DNA of 64,000 nucleotides from Blasia pusilla (GCA_050084515.1 CM114274.1:39866001-39930000), one strand, 5' to 3'. Counted from the first letter of the stretch, positions 1-9,940 are shown. Numbers and translations are program-made. Notes: generated from the letters alone by a model not told the origin.

Positions 1-1
1 G

Positions 2-364
2 GCAAATCGTTCAATACCTGGAAATGTCATGGACCCATCTTGTCCTGAAGGTGTGCATGTACCATCTGAGAAGTTATTGGGCAGGAGAGTTCGAGATACT
101 TCCAGAGCAAATGATGGGGACACACACTTTGAGAAAGTTAGTGGAGAAGATTCACATGAACCATCAACCAATGAGGTGAAGAAATTCATAAAACTCATCC
201 ATGAGCTGGAACTATTTACAGTTGTCCAAGGGCTTAATTGGGTCGAATATCACTTGTGCTTACGGCTACTTTCCAAGGAGTCCAGATCTTGGCTACTTTG
301 TGTGGTGGTGGCTATTTGCAGATGTCTGTGGTGGCGGCTATTTATCGATGTTACTTGTGGTTAG
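2..364 (+). CDS. Unrecognised reading frame entering from the left edge
   Basis: A frame is open from the window edge to a stop at 362-364; the first Met inside it is at 29. The first ~75 codons are polar and not repetitive (GRRVRDTSRANDGD, then a stretch ending in LIHELELFTVVQGLNW), which is compatible with the 3' end of a gene. The last ~40 codons run into a locally duplicated region and look like chance translation. I recognise no domain. It could be a terminal exon, a retained intron or noise. Confidence 0.22.
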   Translation, partial: ANRSIPGNVMDPSCPEGVHVPSEKLLGRRVRDTSRANDGDTHFEKVSGEDSHEPSTNEVKKFIKLIHELELFTVVQGLNWVEYHLCLRLLSKESRSWLLCVVVAICRCLWWRLFIDVTCG

Positions 365-612
365 CACCTACTGCAATGTGGCTACATTAAGGAGTCCAGA
401 TCTTGGCTAGTTTGCGGCTATTGATATAGAGTATGACCTTGTTCTTTTCTGATATATGTAGAGTGCTAAGCTGGTTATTGGATACATAGTAGATTGTTAA
501 TGTACATGGATTCCTATTTCTCTGGTGGCGGCTATTTACAGATTTTTGTGGTGGCAGCTATTTATTAATGTTACTTGTGGTTCGCACCTACTGCATTGTG
601 GCTACACTAAGG
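275..612. repeat. Two-copy ~90 bp duplication with 26 bp satellites
   Basis: The block at about 302-392 (TGGTGGCGGCTATTTA, then TTACTTGTGG, then CACCTACTGCA) recurs at about 523-612 with a few substitutions. A 26 bp string containing GGAGTCCAGATCTTGGCTA occurs at about 275-300 and again at 390-415. No coding potential is apparent. From 613 to about 897 I see nothing recognisable. Confidence 0.6.
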
Positions 613-897
613 TTGAGATAGAGCGTGTTTCGTCAATAATACATCTTGTTCTTGCGGGTAGGTAGAGCTTTGTTAATGTTTTGTAGAGGGCAGCGGAGTA
701 TATTTACAATACCAAGGTCTATTTACATTTAGATATTGGTTGTTATAGAGGTAATCTGAGAGTGCTTTCGAGAGCCCTTGCGGCTACTTACAATTACCAT
801 TGGATTGCCACAATACTTACGACAATGTATACTCCTCATCTTGGTTCTGGGGTCTCTTGTGCAGGATGCTTGGGAAGAAAATGATCTACCAACTTCA

Positions 898-1329
898 TCA
901 ATACAACAAAATGAACCAGAGGTTGTTGATGAGTGAATATTCCAACTCTGCATGGAATATGTAGGTGGCATATCTCTGAGAGAACTCATGATAATCGTCC
1001 ATGGGCACCCCCTCTAAATGCTGGAACATGTTGTTCCATGTTGTAAACGGGTTGAACTCTCTAGAGTTCCTGGCCCGTTGGGAGTCGCACCAACTCCTAA
1101 ACTCTGCTATGAAATCGTGCAACTCAATCGTGCCTACTGCACCTGAAAACCTACGCGGTCCTCTACCCGGGTCGTCCATCTCGTACGCCCAACTGGTAGG
1201 ACCACTCACAATGTGTGGCGATGTGCTCACAAATTCCTCTACACCCTCCCCCTCATTTGACGATGACACAGAAGGAGGTCGAGGTGGTCCCTCATGTGGA
1301 GACTCTCGGAACCTCGCGCCACTCCGCAT
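898..1329 (-). pseudogene. Reversed gypsy gag fragment
   Basis: On the minus strand a 143-codon frame contains a gag-like segment (FIAEFRSWCDSQRARN, then NMFQHLEGVPMDDYHEFSQR) after a Pro/Ser/Glu-rich leader. This is the usual texture of the N-terminal half of a plant Ty3/gypsy gag. It lies head to head with the plus-strand gag starting about 100 bases to the right, so two element fragments are joined or nested here. It ends without a zinc knuckle or pol. Assignment to the same family as the neighbouring gypsy copy is an inference. Confidence 0.55.
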
Positions 1330-1424
1330 AAAACCTCTAGAGCTACTCTCGGGTTCACCACCTCGCCTCTCAAAGTCCCAAACGAACTCCGTGATGACCC
1401 TCGTGCCCCTCTCATCCGATCACT

Positions 1425-2597
1425 TTGAACCTCGTGACTAATCTCTCAATCACTCATCCCAAACATGTGGCACTTGATCTACACTCTCCCTCCCCGAGAC
1501 GTGTAACACGTGAGATCGAGGTGTGGAGGCTCTACTATGACCCACATTATGTGTCATGGACGGAGCCGTTCCCAGATGAGGAGGAGGAGTCAAGAGAGCC
1601 TACTTCCTCTTCCACTAGTGACATTTTAGGAGGGGTCACTCGCACGGAAGCAGTTGTACCGTCTAGTTGGGTTCGTCCCAGGTTCAACTCTGTGGTTGAG
1701 TTCTTTGCTGAGTTGAGGGCGAGCTACCAGGGGGTACGGACGGAGAAGTTTCGGAGCATCCACAACTTCCAGAGGTGCCCGGGTGAGAGTTTGCGTGAGG
1801 CTTACACTCGCTTGCGCCGGTTGATCAACGTCACTAAGGGGATGACAGAGGCTCAAGCTATCCAGTCATGGTACGCGATGTTGGACCGGACCCTGCGGAC
1901 ATGGGTGCCGGAGGGGGTGCTTCTTATGAACACCTCCCCTACGTTGAGAGATGTTTTTAGGACCTCCAAGAACATTGAGCGCAACATGGCGGAGGAGAGC
2001 GTAGCCACCATGGGTTCTGGGCGAGCGCAATCACGATTTTCTGCACTACCTGTGCAACAACGTGGACTCCGAGTTAGGTCGACTGTGGCACCACGAGCTG
2101 AGGGAGGATACTGGGAGGCCGTGCCACAGAGACCTGCGCCTTCATATGCGGCTCAGTAGCAGCCTCCTACTATTACTTGTTGGTCATGTGGTGGAGCCCA
2201 TCATCAACGCGATTGCACTCGTCAGGGTCATGGACGTGTGCCTCAGCATGGAGGAGGAGATGGTGCTGCACCAAGAGGTTATCAGTGTGACTATTATGAG
2301 AGGTATGGTCATACACGCGCCAGGTGTTTCAGTTTACATCCTGAGTTACGTCTGGACCGAGGGCCAGAGAGGGCACTAGAGCGAGTAGCCGGTCCGGGTG
2401 GGCCTAGAGATCGTGCACCAGGTGGTCCCGTTCGGGGACGAGGAGCTGGAGTTGCTCGACAGGGTGGTGGAGCTATCCATGGAGGAGGTAGAGTACCACT
2501 ACCTAGACGCGCCGAGGGAGACGCCGGACGTGAGGCTGGGATGGCTGGGCAGATACAACAGCTACAGGAGCAGATTGCCGCTATGGCATTGAGGTAA
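1425..2597 (+). pseudogene. gag of gypsy copy 1
   Basis: The frame runs from about 1425 with one internal TAG at 2157-2159 and a TAA at 2595-2597. The central part (NFQRCPGESLREAYTRLRRL) is the retrotransposon gag core, a nucleocapsid-precursor helix bundle. After the TAG there are two zinc-knuckle-like motifs: CWSCGGAHHQRDC at about 2180 and CDYYERYGHTRARC at about 2300. In the second, the second Cys of CX2CX4HX4C is Tyr. A basic Gly/Arg-rich tail follows, then a short Gln-rich helix (IQQLQEQIAAMA). Role by family: RNA packaging and particle assembly. Confidence 0.8.
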
Positions 2598-2612
2598 GTA
2601 GATGCCGGATCC

Positions 2613-3960
2613 GTGGCATCGACATCATATGGAGCAGCCAAAGATCTGGAGGATCTTGGTTGGATGTGCGGGGTTGCCCAGATGGAGGCCATTGAAGTTG
2701 TAACGCATGGAGCAGCTGCAGAGTTGGATCCACAACGAGGGGAAGCCAGAAAACAGACTAGGCTTCCTCAATCTTTCACGTTGTCCGAAGCGATGAGGAC
2801 CCCATCGATGGGTCCTCATCAAAGTTCATGGAGAGTTGGTGATGTTGTTGGTGTGCAGGCACGGAGGGCGATGGGAGAAGCAAGTACGACGACTCCTATT
2901 GTTGATGCTCCGGAGGGGCATGTGTCGAGCACGTTGTTGGGGGCCGCCACCGTTGTGTACCGCACTCCTTTATTTTTTGCTTTCGATGTTATGACATTAG
3001 GGGGTACGCCCGCCGAGGCTTTTCGGCTGGCTGCTTCACTATGTGAGCGCGGAGTTGGAGTTCGTGCATCACGTTCAGAGGTGATTGTAGAGGAGGTGAT
3101 GGACCTGCCCTTGGAGCGGATGCTCGGGCCGTCCACGTCAGATTCATGGCAGGCTGCGGCTGCTAGGATGGCAGAGATGCCCGCTAGACCCGCGATAGAG
3201 TGTGCCATGGCTTCTCCTGGTGTTGTGTTGCTGGATTACCAAGGAAAGGTCTTCCAGTTGGTGAGTCTTGGAGGTAGAGCTTTTAGTCCGCAGCGCATCT
3301 TGTTGGATTTAGGAGCGCCACTCCTGATGTTGGGGAAAGCGTCATTCAGAGGATTGGGCTTGACGAGAGCTGATGTGGAGCGTTGTCCATTCCGGATATA
3401 GACATTCTTGGGTGGAGCAAGTACCACACAATATATCACCCGACAGGATGTCGTGGTGAGGATTCGCCCAAGACATCCTACAGATGAGTCTGTGGTGCGA
3501 GCCAAGGCGATAGTGACTGATGTAGAGTCCTACGACGTTTTGGCTGGTGGAGCAGTGTTATACCCGATGGGGTTTTCCCTGGATTATTGGGAGGATTCAG
3601 CGTCCTACAGACCAGGATGGCAATCAGGAGATGGGCGCCTTAGCTCATTACCCGTTCGATTCACAGGTGCAGTGATTGAGCAACGGTCAAGAGAGATGGC
3701 GACCTTAGCAGCATTTAGCAGTGCCATCACTTGGCCTAGTAATTTGATTGAGGGACATGTCCATACAGAGGATACTCCTGTTCCTGACATTTCTATGGAG
3801 AGGAGTGTTATGGTAGCTGCATCTTTCCGTGGAGGAGAGGTGCCGCTATGGGGCTCGACTGAGGAGCTTCGACGATTGGCACATGAGCACGTGCAGACCG
3901 CGTGGAGCGAGGCATTTGCATCGGAGCATGACGGGTCTGAGGAACCCGAGGTATCAGGGA
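2613..3960 (+). pseudogene. Aspartic protease region of gypsy copy 1
   Basis: Same frame as gag, broken by TAG at 3399-3401. The protease core reads VLLDYQGKVFQLVS, then ILLDLGAPLLMLGK, then YDVLAGGAVLYPMGF, which matches the retropepsin layout (active-site loop, then a second strand with VLxG). The expected active-site triad D-S/T-G is D-L-G here (codon TTA at about 3310). The same D-L-G is present in copy 2. The TAG at 3399 replaces a CAG that copy 2 keeps at 33021. The region continues without a further stop into the methyltransferase leader at about 3970. Family role: release of mature proteins from the polyprotein. Confidence 0.75.
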
Positions 3961-3971
3961 GTGCTACGATG

Positions 3972-5055
3972 ACACCCTTGGATACCACACCCATTGTGTG
4001 GTGTACCCCGGAGGAGGGTATTCGAGTATAAGATCTCTTTGGAGGGATTAGCACCGGGTTAGTTGCTGTTTTGCACGCAAGAGTGCGAGTACAACAATAC
4101 CTATATGTGGAGAGTGATGATGTTGCGAGGCGCATCTCACTACGACATGTGGCGTCATTACGCCTATGTTTTCCCGACTTATTTTCTGCGTCCGCAGTAC
4201 AGGGGTACCGGAGTTCCCTACCGAGGGATATTTCGTTGGTGCGGGCGCAGGACTTAGAGCGAGTAGGGACCATTGATTTGGTCATTTCCGGTTGGCCATG
4301 TCAGGGCCAATCGAGTGTTGGATGAGGCAACAGGTTATTTTGGGAGATGTTGAGGGTCTTACGGCAGTTGCAGGAGCACCAATCTCGTTCTCCAACCTAC
4401 ATTCTCGAGAATGTGCCGATCTTAGGAGACTCCAGGTCACGGGTGGTGACGAGTGCTCATCACGTGCGTGCCTGGATTGGCCCAACATTTTTCTTGGATG
4501 CGGCGAGTGTAGGTTCTAGAGCCCATCGCCCGCGTCTATGGTGGACCAACTTGGTGCCCCATGCGGTGTTATGGAGGGCGTATGCGAGAGTGGAGCGCCC
4601 CTCCCATTTGTTAGTGGATTCCATTCTGGATCCAGATCGTCGATCACAGGCAGTGAGGCACGATGATCGGCCCCTGTTGATTGTGGTCAACAGGGTAGGC
4701 AGGCCGCGGGTAGCCTTGCCCACATTTTTTTAGTTTTCTCGCTTCCTATGCATACAAGGAGGCCGGTCCTGGCTTGGTTTGGGATGACGAGGTTCAGCAC
4801 TTGGTGGAGCCCAACCCCGACGAGAGAGAGCGAGCAATGGGATTTCCCACAGGAGTGACGGTTGTACCGTCAGTGTCAGAGGCACCACAATGCAATGTCT
4901 TGGGTCAGGCGATGGACCTGAACTGCTTGACATGGATCCTCAGTTTGGGACTGGCTGAGCAACGTCGTATGAGATCGCGACAGATCAGAATGGTTGCGTT
5001 GGTGAGCCCCATGCCTATCGAGACGGTGGAGGCAGTGGCTGGGGGCGAGACCTGA
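3972..5055 (+). pseudogene. DNMT3-like cytosine-5 methyltransferase domain, copy 1
   Basis: Conserved motifs appear in the unpermuted order of C5 methyltransferases. Motif I is DLFGGISTGL at 4032, where the preceding codon is TAA against TTA in copy 2. Motif II region is YLYVESD. Motif IV is GWPCQG with the catalytic Cys codon at 4299-4301. Motif VI is ENV at 4407. Motif VIII is AHRPRLWW at about 4515. The end is ERERAMGFPTG followed by LGQAMDLNCL (IX/X). The layout at VIII to X resembles DNMT3 more than DNMT1, CMT or the circularly permuted DRM. Breaks: stop at 4029, stop at 4323 beside a 21 bp deletion, stop at 4731 and a frameshift before 4774. Known role of the family: transfer of methyl from AdoMet to cytosine C5. 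This copy cannot be translated whole. Confidence 0.88.
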
Positions 5056-5243
5056 GGAGATCTACGCACTAGGGGAGATCGGGAGAGACACCCTTGGACT
5101 TCTTGGGATGTTTTGCAGGTACTCCAAGAGATGACAGCCACAACATCGAGCGTGGTTTGGGCACTGCACGTGGAGGAGATCACAGTTTGCAGTTGGGTGC
5201 AGGAGAGCGACCGAGTGTTGTTGTTCGAAACGGGGTTGCACCA

Positions 5244-5252
5244 TAGCAACCA
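5244..5252 (+). promoter_or_regulatory. Candidate leaky stop (UAG-CAA-CCA), copy 1
   Basis: TAG CAA CCA lies in the RT frame, 12 codons before the Met of METWEP at 5289. It fits the UAG-CAR-YYA readthrough consensus known from tobamoviruses. Copy 2 has the identical nine bases at the homologous place (34850-34858). Function is inferred; a deaminated CAG is the alternative. Confidence 0.4.
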
Positions 5253-5288
5253 CCGATACCCACGCCGGAGAGTGCTATCGTAGTCACG

Positions 5289-6480
5289 ATGGAGACTTGG
5301 GAGCCAGATATGGGCCCTAAGTTGACAGGAGGAGAGCGGCGCCGAATACATCAGTTCCTCAGGAGTTATAGGAGCTGCTTTGCGTTTAGCATGGAGGATA
5401 GGTATGCCATGCCCACCCATGAGAAGATCTTTGATGCGATTGGTCACGCAAAGGTCTTCAGTTCATTGGATTTGCGAGCCGGATACCATCAGCTGCCTAA
5501 CAGATTGGAGGAGAGGCAGAAGATGACATTTTGGGGCATCGATCCTCATGGCAAGGATTGTTTGTACCAGTGGCGGTTCTTACCATTTGGGTTAAAGAAC
5601 GCCCCGGCTGAGTTTCAAAGGGTCATGGATATGATCTTGGCTGGTCTGGATTTTGCTAGGTGTTATATTGATGACATCGTAGTCTTTAGCGCCACGATTG
5701 AGGAGCATGAGCGACATCTAGAGGAGGTATTTCGACGATTGCAATTACATGGGCTGAAGCTACATCCAGGCAAGTGCAAGTTCTTCTATGACCAGATTGA
5801 GTACTTGGGTCATACAATATACCCAAGGGGCCTTGGTGTTCAGTAGACAAAGGTAGAGGCTATCTCATGCATTCCACGCCCTACAGATGTGAGCCCTGTT
5901 TGCGCATTCATGGGATTGGAAAACTTCTGTCGGCGATACGTCAAGGGATTCAGTTTGATTGCGAAGCCGCTGACATTGCTGACCAAGGTGGATCACGAGT
6001 GGCACTGGGGGGGATGAGCAGGAGCGATCATTTCAGTTGCTCAAGGACAGGTTGACGTCCGCGCCCATCTTGAGGAGACCGATCAAGGGGCGCCCTTTCC
6101 AGTTGCACACAGATTGGAGCATGTTGGGGCTTGGAGCGGTGCTCACCCAACATGATGATGAGGGTAGAGAGTTCGTGGTGGCTTACGCTAGCCGCTCAAA
6201 CAACGCTGCAGAGGCAAAGTACAGCTCGTATGAGGGTGAGTGCTTGGCTGTGGTGTGGCTGTCGCGCATTTCAGGTGTTACTTATTTAGCAACCCCTTTA
6301 CCATCATCACTAATCATCAACCACTGAAGTGGTTGATGGAGTCCGACAAGCTTACAAGGAAGCTTGCGAGATGGGCTCTGTTGTTGCAGGATTATGATTT
6401 TCAGGTGGTACATAGACCTAGGATGCTCAACCAGGATGCAGATGGGTTGAGTCGTAACCCATGCCCGAGTCAGCGAGATG
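5289..6480 (+). pseudogene. Reverse transcriptase and RNase H, gypsy copy 1
   Basis: RT motifs: KVFSSLDLRAGYHQL, QWRFLPFGLKNAPAEFQ and the catalytic loop YIDDI at about 5668, all intact. The fingers region between the leader and AMPT is missing about 270 bp relative to copy 2. A TAG at 5844-5846 interrupts the RT-RNase H connection; copy 2 has TAG at the same codon (35717). RNase H follows at about 6037-6480 with HTDWSMLGLGAVL (first catalytic Asp kept, usual DAS read as DWS), YEGECLAVVW, NHQPLKWLM and a terminal HRPRMLNQDADGLSR, with one frameshift near 6250. Family role: cDNA synthesis and RNA strand removal. Confidence 0.88.
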
Positions 6481-6829
6481 CGACTGGAGCTCGATGGTAT
6501 GGAGAGAGTGATGAGGAGTCGGTGCTAGGATGGCACGCGTTAGCCTATTTAGGCATGTTGGCTATGAAGAGCCAGAGTGTGGAGACTTCGATGGTGAGGT
6601 CTAATGGAGAGTCCTTAGATCCCGAGGCCAGTGAGGATACGACAGATGGCCGAGATATTCATGATGATGGAGTAGTCTTGGAGTACCTTCGTACTGATAG
6701 TGTTGCGAGCACCGTGGGTGCTAAAGAGCGGATCGGATCCTACAGCGGGCCAGACGGTTCTGTTGGGAGGGGACACATGATTTGAGGGTTTGGGAGGATG
6801 GCAGAGTACGCATAGTGCCGCATCCTTCG
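6481..6829 (+). pseudogene. RNase H-integrase spacer of copy 1
   Basis: An acidic, low-motif linker (GESLDPEASED, then GRDIHDDGVVLEYL) runs from the end of RNase H to the integrase. The same linker is recognisable in copy 2 and in the reversed fragment at 38.7-39.4 kb, which helps tie the three together. No enzyme motif is present. It ends at a TGA near 6784. Confidence 0.6.
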
Positions 6830-6985
6830 TAGAGAGCACGACTAGTGCAGCATGCCCATGAGGAGTTGGGTCACTTTGGGATGAAGCAGACGTACAGCTT
6901 GCTCCAGATTCAGTATTGGTGGCGAGGCATGCAGACTGACGTTCAGCAGTTTGTTGCCAGGTGCATGACCTTCTTGCTCTTAGCG
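6830..6985 (+). pseudogene. Integrase zinc-binding remnant, copy 1
   Basis: This piece reads QHAHEELGHFGMKQTYSLL, then YWWRGMQTDVQQFVARC, the HHCC domain that opens gypsy integrases. The sequence then departs from copy 2 after RCM; the catalytic core, C-terminal domain and PHD finger are absent. From about 6990 to 7067 a short stretch homologous to copy 2's 37.85-37.91 kb leads to the polypurine-like tract (AGGAGGGCGAC) in front of the LTR. Confidence 0.75.
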
Positions 6986-7067
6986 TCTGAGAGATGCATG
7001 TCATGGTAGGTAGGGATAGATGGCTATCTGGAGTTAGAGGGACCTAACCACCAGCTAGGAGGGCGAC

Positions 7068-7836
7068 TGGAGATATTTTAGTACCTCTTGTCTCGTTGTT
7101 TGGATGCCATGAGTTAGCATGGGATCGTGCGTGTTTGTGTGTATGTTCGATGACAACGATGTATGTTGTGTAGCGATGTGTATGCGCACGATAGCTGTCA
7201 CGTCTTTTAGGATAGATCGGTGAGATCTAGTAGAGCGCCTTTGTGAGAAGTGGAGGACATGCTCAGTAGATTGAGGATGACCTGCTCAGGCCCCGGGAAA
7301 CCTGAGAGAGCAGGTTTCCCCTTCGTTTCGGCTCATTTGGAGCCATATTGAGGAACTTACTAGTTTAGGTAAGTACCATTTTGAGTATATGATCGACTTT
7401 ATATTTTTGGTAAGTGGCCCTTGACCTCCTACATCAAGTCAAGAGCCAAGGAGGTGACTTGGGAGAATAGGTTACCATGGAGAGAGCTTGGGAGAGGGGA
7501 GGGATATACCTCAAGGAGAGAGAGCTTGAGAGTTCATTCTCTCTTTGTTGAACTTCTTGGCATGAGGCGGCAGAGCTATGGTCCCTTGCATTGTGAGTGT
7601 AACCCAAGCCTCTCATCAGGAGAGTGGGTTTGGTTTGACATGAGAGAGAGTGCACATCTTTGAGAGCTATGGCGTGAGATGGTGTAGAGAGAGATTGGAT
7701 CTTACTTTATTGGAGATATTTTAGTACTTATTGTCTCGTTGTTTGGATGTCATGAGTTAGCATGGGATCGTGCGTGTTTGTGTGTATGTTCGGTGACATC
7801 GATGTATGTTGTGTAGCGATGTGTATGCGCACGACA
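7068..7836 (+). repeat. 3' LTR of gypsy copy 1
   Basis: It starts TG directly after a purine-rich tract and ends GCGCACGACA, where homology to the other LTRs stops. The first ~125 bp (7069-7190) recurs at 7712-7836, so the LTR has terminal direct repeats. A second possible start is TGTCACG at 7196, which gives 641 bp and matches the solo LTR at 29770-30411. A perfect 10 bp stem (7295-7304 with 7311-7320, loop AGAGAG) lies inside and is conserved, with a G-U pair, in the solo LTR. There is no matching 5' LTR in the window. Confidence 0.72.
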
Positions 7837-7859
7837 CTAGGCTCGTAGGGAATTGTTGT

Positions 7860-8960
7860 GGCAGATTCTCACGCGCTTTGCTTATGAATGTTGTGGCGAT
7901 GGTGTGGTGCACTATCACGGTGGAGCACTTCTGAATGCTGTGGCGATGGTGTGGTGGTGCATTGTCATGGCAGAGCGCTTCTGAATATTGTGGCAAAGGT
8001 GTGGTGGTGGATTGTCATGGTGGAGCGCTTATGAGTATTATGGCGATGGTGTGGTGGATGGTGGCGGCGGAGCGCTTCTGAATTTTGTAGCGAATGTGTG
8101 GTGGATTGTCAGAGCGGAGCGCTTGTGAATGCTGTGGCGATGGTGTGGTGAACTGTCACGGTGGAGCGCTTTTGAATGTTCTGGCGATGGTATGGTGGTG
8201 CACTGTCACGACGGAGCGCTTGTGAATGTTGTGGCAAAGGTGTGGTGGTGGACTGTCACGGTGGCGCGCTTCTGAATGTTGTGGCAATGGTGTGGTGGAC
8301 TATCATAGCGGAGCGCTTCTGAGTGTAGTGGCGAAGATGTGGTGGATGGTGGTGGCGGAGCGCTTTTGAGTGTTGTGGCGAATGTATGGTGGATAGTGGC
8401 GGCGGAGCACTTCTGAATGCTGTGGCGATGGTGTGGTGGACTGTCACGGCGGAGCGCTTCTGAATGTTGTGGCGATGGTGTGGTGGACCGTTACGCGGAG
8501 AGCTTCTAAATGTTGACGCAAAGGTGTGGTGGATTCTCACGATGGAGCGCTTCTGAATGTTGTGGCAATGGTGTGGTGGACTGTCACGGCGGGGAGCTTC
8601 TGAATGTTGAGGCAAAGGTGTGGTGGATTCTCACGGCGGAGCGCTTTTGAATGGTGTGGTAGACTGTCACGGCGGAGAGCTTTTGAATGTCGAGGCAAAG
8701 GTGTGGTGGATTCTCACAGCGGAGCGCTTCTGAATGGCGTGGTTATGGTGTGGTGCACTGTCACGGCGGAGAGCTTCTGAAAGTTGTGGCGAAGGTGTGG
8801 TGGATAGTCACGGCAGAGCGCTTGTGAATTTTGTAGCGAATGTGTGGTGGATTGTCACGGCGGAGAGCGTATGCTTATTGTTGCGATATTATGACGTACT
8901 TTCGCGGAGGAGTGCGTGCGATTGTTGAGGCGATGGTGTGGTAGATTCTCACGACGGAGC
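7860..8960 (+). repeat. 47-50 bp minisatellite, about 22 units
   Basis: The unit contains GGAGCGCTTCTGAATGTTG, then TGGCGATGGTGTGGTGGA, then TGTCAC. Successive GGAGCGC positions (7922, 7972, 8022, 8069 and onward) give 47-50 bp spacing. Units differ by substitutions and short GGT insertions. A 119-codon minus-strand frame across it is a by-product of the repeat. The array begins within about 25 bp of the LTR end. Confidence 0.88.
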
Positions 8961-9689
8961 GGGTCTTGTTTTTCCGGTGACGTGATAGATCGATAGGAAA
9001 GTGAAGGAGTTTGTGGTTTTTTCCCTGGAGGCGGAGGGTGTTTCGGGCCTCTATTGTGTGCGTGTCGCTTAGTTCAACACAAGTATGCTTGTGTTGTCGA
9101 GTACTACCAGACGGAGCGACGTGCATTTTTAAATTTACTATTAGTACGAGATAAGCGATTCGAGACTTGCCATTGGTGGTTTCCGCTCGGCATTTTTGGT
9201 GAGTTCGACTCTGGTGCTTTAGGTGCAGGAGGATATAGGACTGAGTTTCTGTGGAGTGTGTATACTTGTAAATAGCAGAAAGGATTTTTGGATTTTTTAA
9301 TGTCGGAAGACAACGTCATGGGACTGAGTTGCCATGGAGCGCGCACATTTGTAGAAATGAGAGGTTATCAATGTCGTAATGCCAACAGATGACTGCAGAG
9401 GACTCACTTGCATTGGACCTCGCATACGTTGAGAGTGCAGGGATGGGTTTTAAATAATTTAAATAATTTTTCAGCAGATGGGGACCACATGATTCGGAAT
9501 AGATAAGGACTACGCATGATGTAAATTGAAGAGAGGTTTTAATGTTTCTTTCAATGCATGCGGATGACGGCGTGGGATTGAGTTCTTGCGGAGCGCGTTT
9601 ACTTTTAGAGAAGAGATGTTATCAACATTCTAATGCTGGTAGATAGTGTGTTGGTCCTTAGGCTCTCGCAATGGGCAAGGTTGCATGTG
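8961..9689. other. Intergenic, no feature seen
   Basis: No gene, RNA or conserved motif recognised. Loose echoes such as GGACTGAGTTGCCATGGAGCGCGC near 9320 and GGATTGAGTTCTTGCGGAGCGCG near 9570 hint at an old, diverged repeat of about 250 bp. Confidence 0.4.
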
Positions 9690-9940
9690 GACAAAGCCAG
9701 TGTCCGTGGACATGTCCATGTTCGTGGACTTATGTCCGTCCTATGGAAGAACTTGTCCGTATTCCATACTTACTTGCCTTCTTGTTCCATACTCCCCAAT
9801 TTCTTCCTCCCTCCCTTCACCTCCATTCCCTCCTCCCTTATCGCTCCTCTAATCCTTGTTTTGTCTTGTCTTCCATCATGAGTGTTTTGGAACCCATGTT
9901 CGTGGACATATCCAAACTTGTCCTTCCATGTCCGTCTTAA
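9690..9940 (+). repeat. Dispersed repeat rich in GTCC/GGAC, copy A
   Basis: The ends are dense in TGTCCATG, GTGGAC and TTGTCC words around a pyrimidine-rich middle. The reverse complement recurs at about 20380-20640 at moderate identity (shared GGACTTATGT, TCCTATGGAAG, CTTCCATCATGA), and a partial copy lies near 47185-47225. It has no coding potential. It may be a small non-autonomous element, perhaps of foldback type; I could not fix termini or target duplications. Confidence 0.6.

Larger units (their letters stand above)
1430..7836 (+). mobile_element. Ty3/gypsy retrotransposon with DNMT domain, copy 1 (decayed)
   Basis: Order seen: gag with zinc knuckles, aspartic protease, cytosine-5 methyltransferase, reverse transcriptase, RNase H, integrase zinc-binding remnant, 3' LTR. 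From gag to the middle of the methyltransferase all pieces lie in one frame (codon starts divisible by 3), broken only by single stops, so the ancestor had a single long gag-pol frame. No 5' LTR is visible; gag begins abruptly beside a reversed gag fragment. Losses relative to copy 2 (32.1-38.7 kb): 21 bp inside the methyltransferase near 4325, about 270 bp of RT near 5400, and the whole integrase core plus PHD finger after about 6985. It cannot be autonomous. Confidence 0.93.

Noticed and set aside
3605-4285. 226-codon minus frame
   Set aside because: Shadow of the protease-methyltransferase frame on the plus strand.
8256-8615. 119-codon minus-strand frame with repeated HHTIATTFRSAP words
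   Set aside because: It is the minisatellite read in one frame; the repeat periods vary and it has no independent support.
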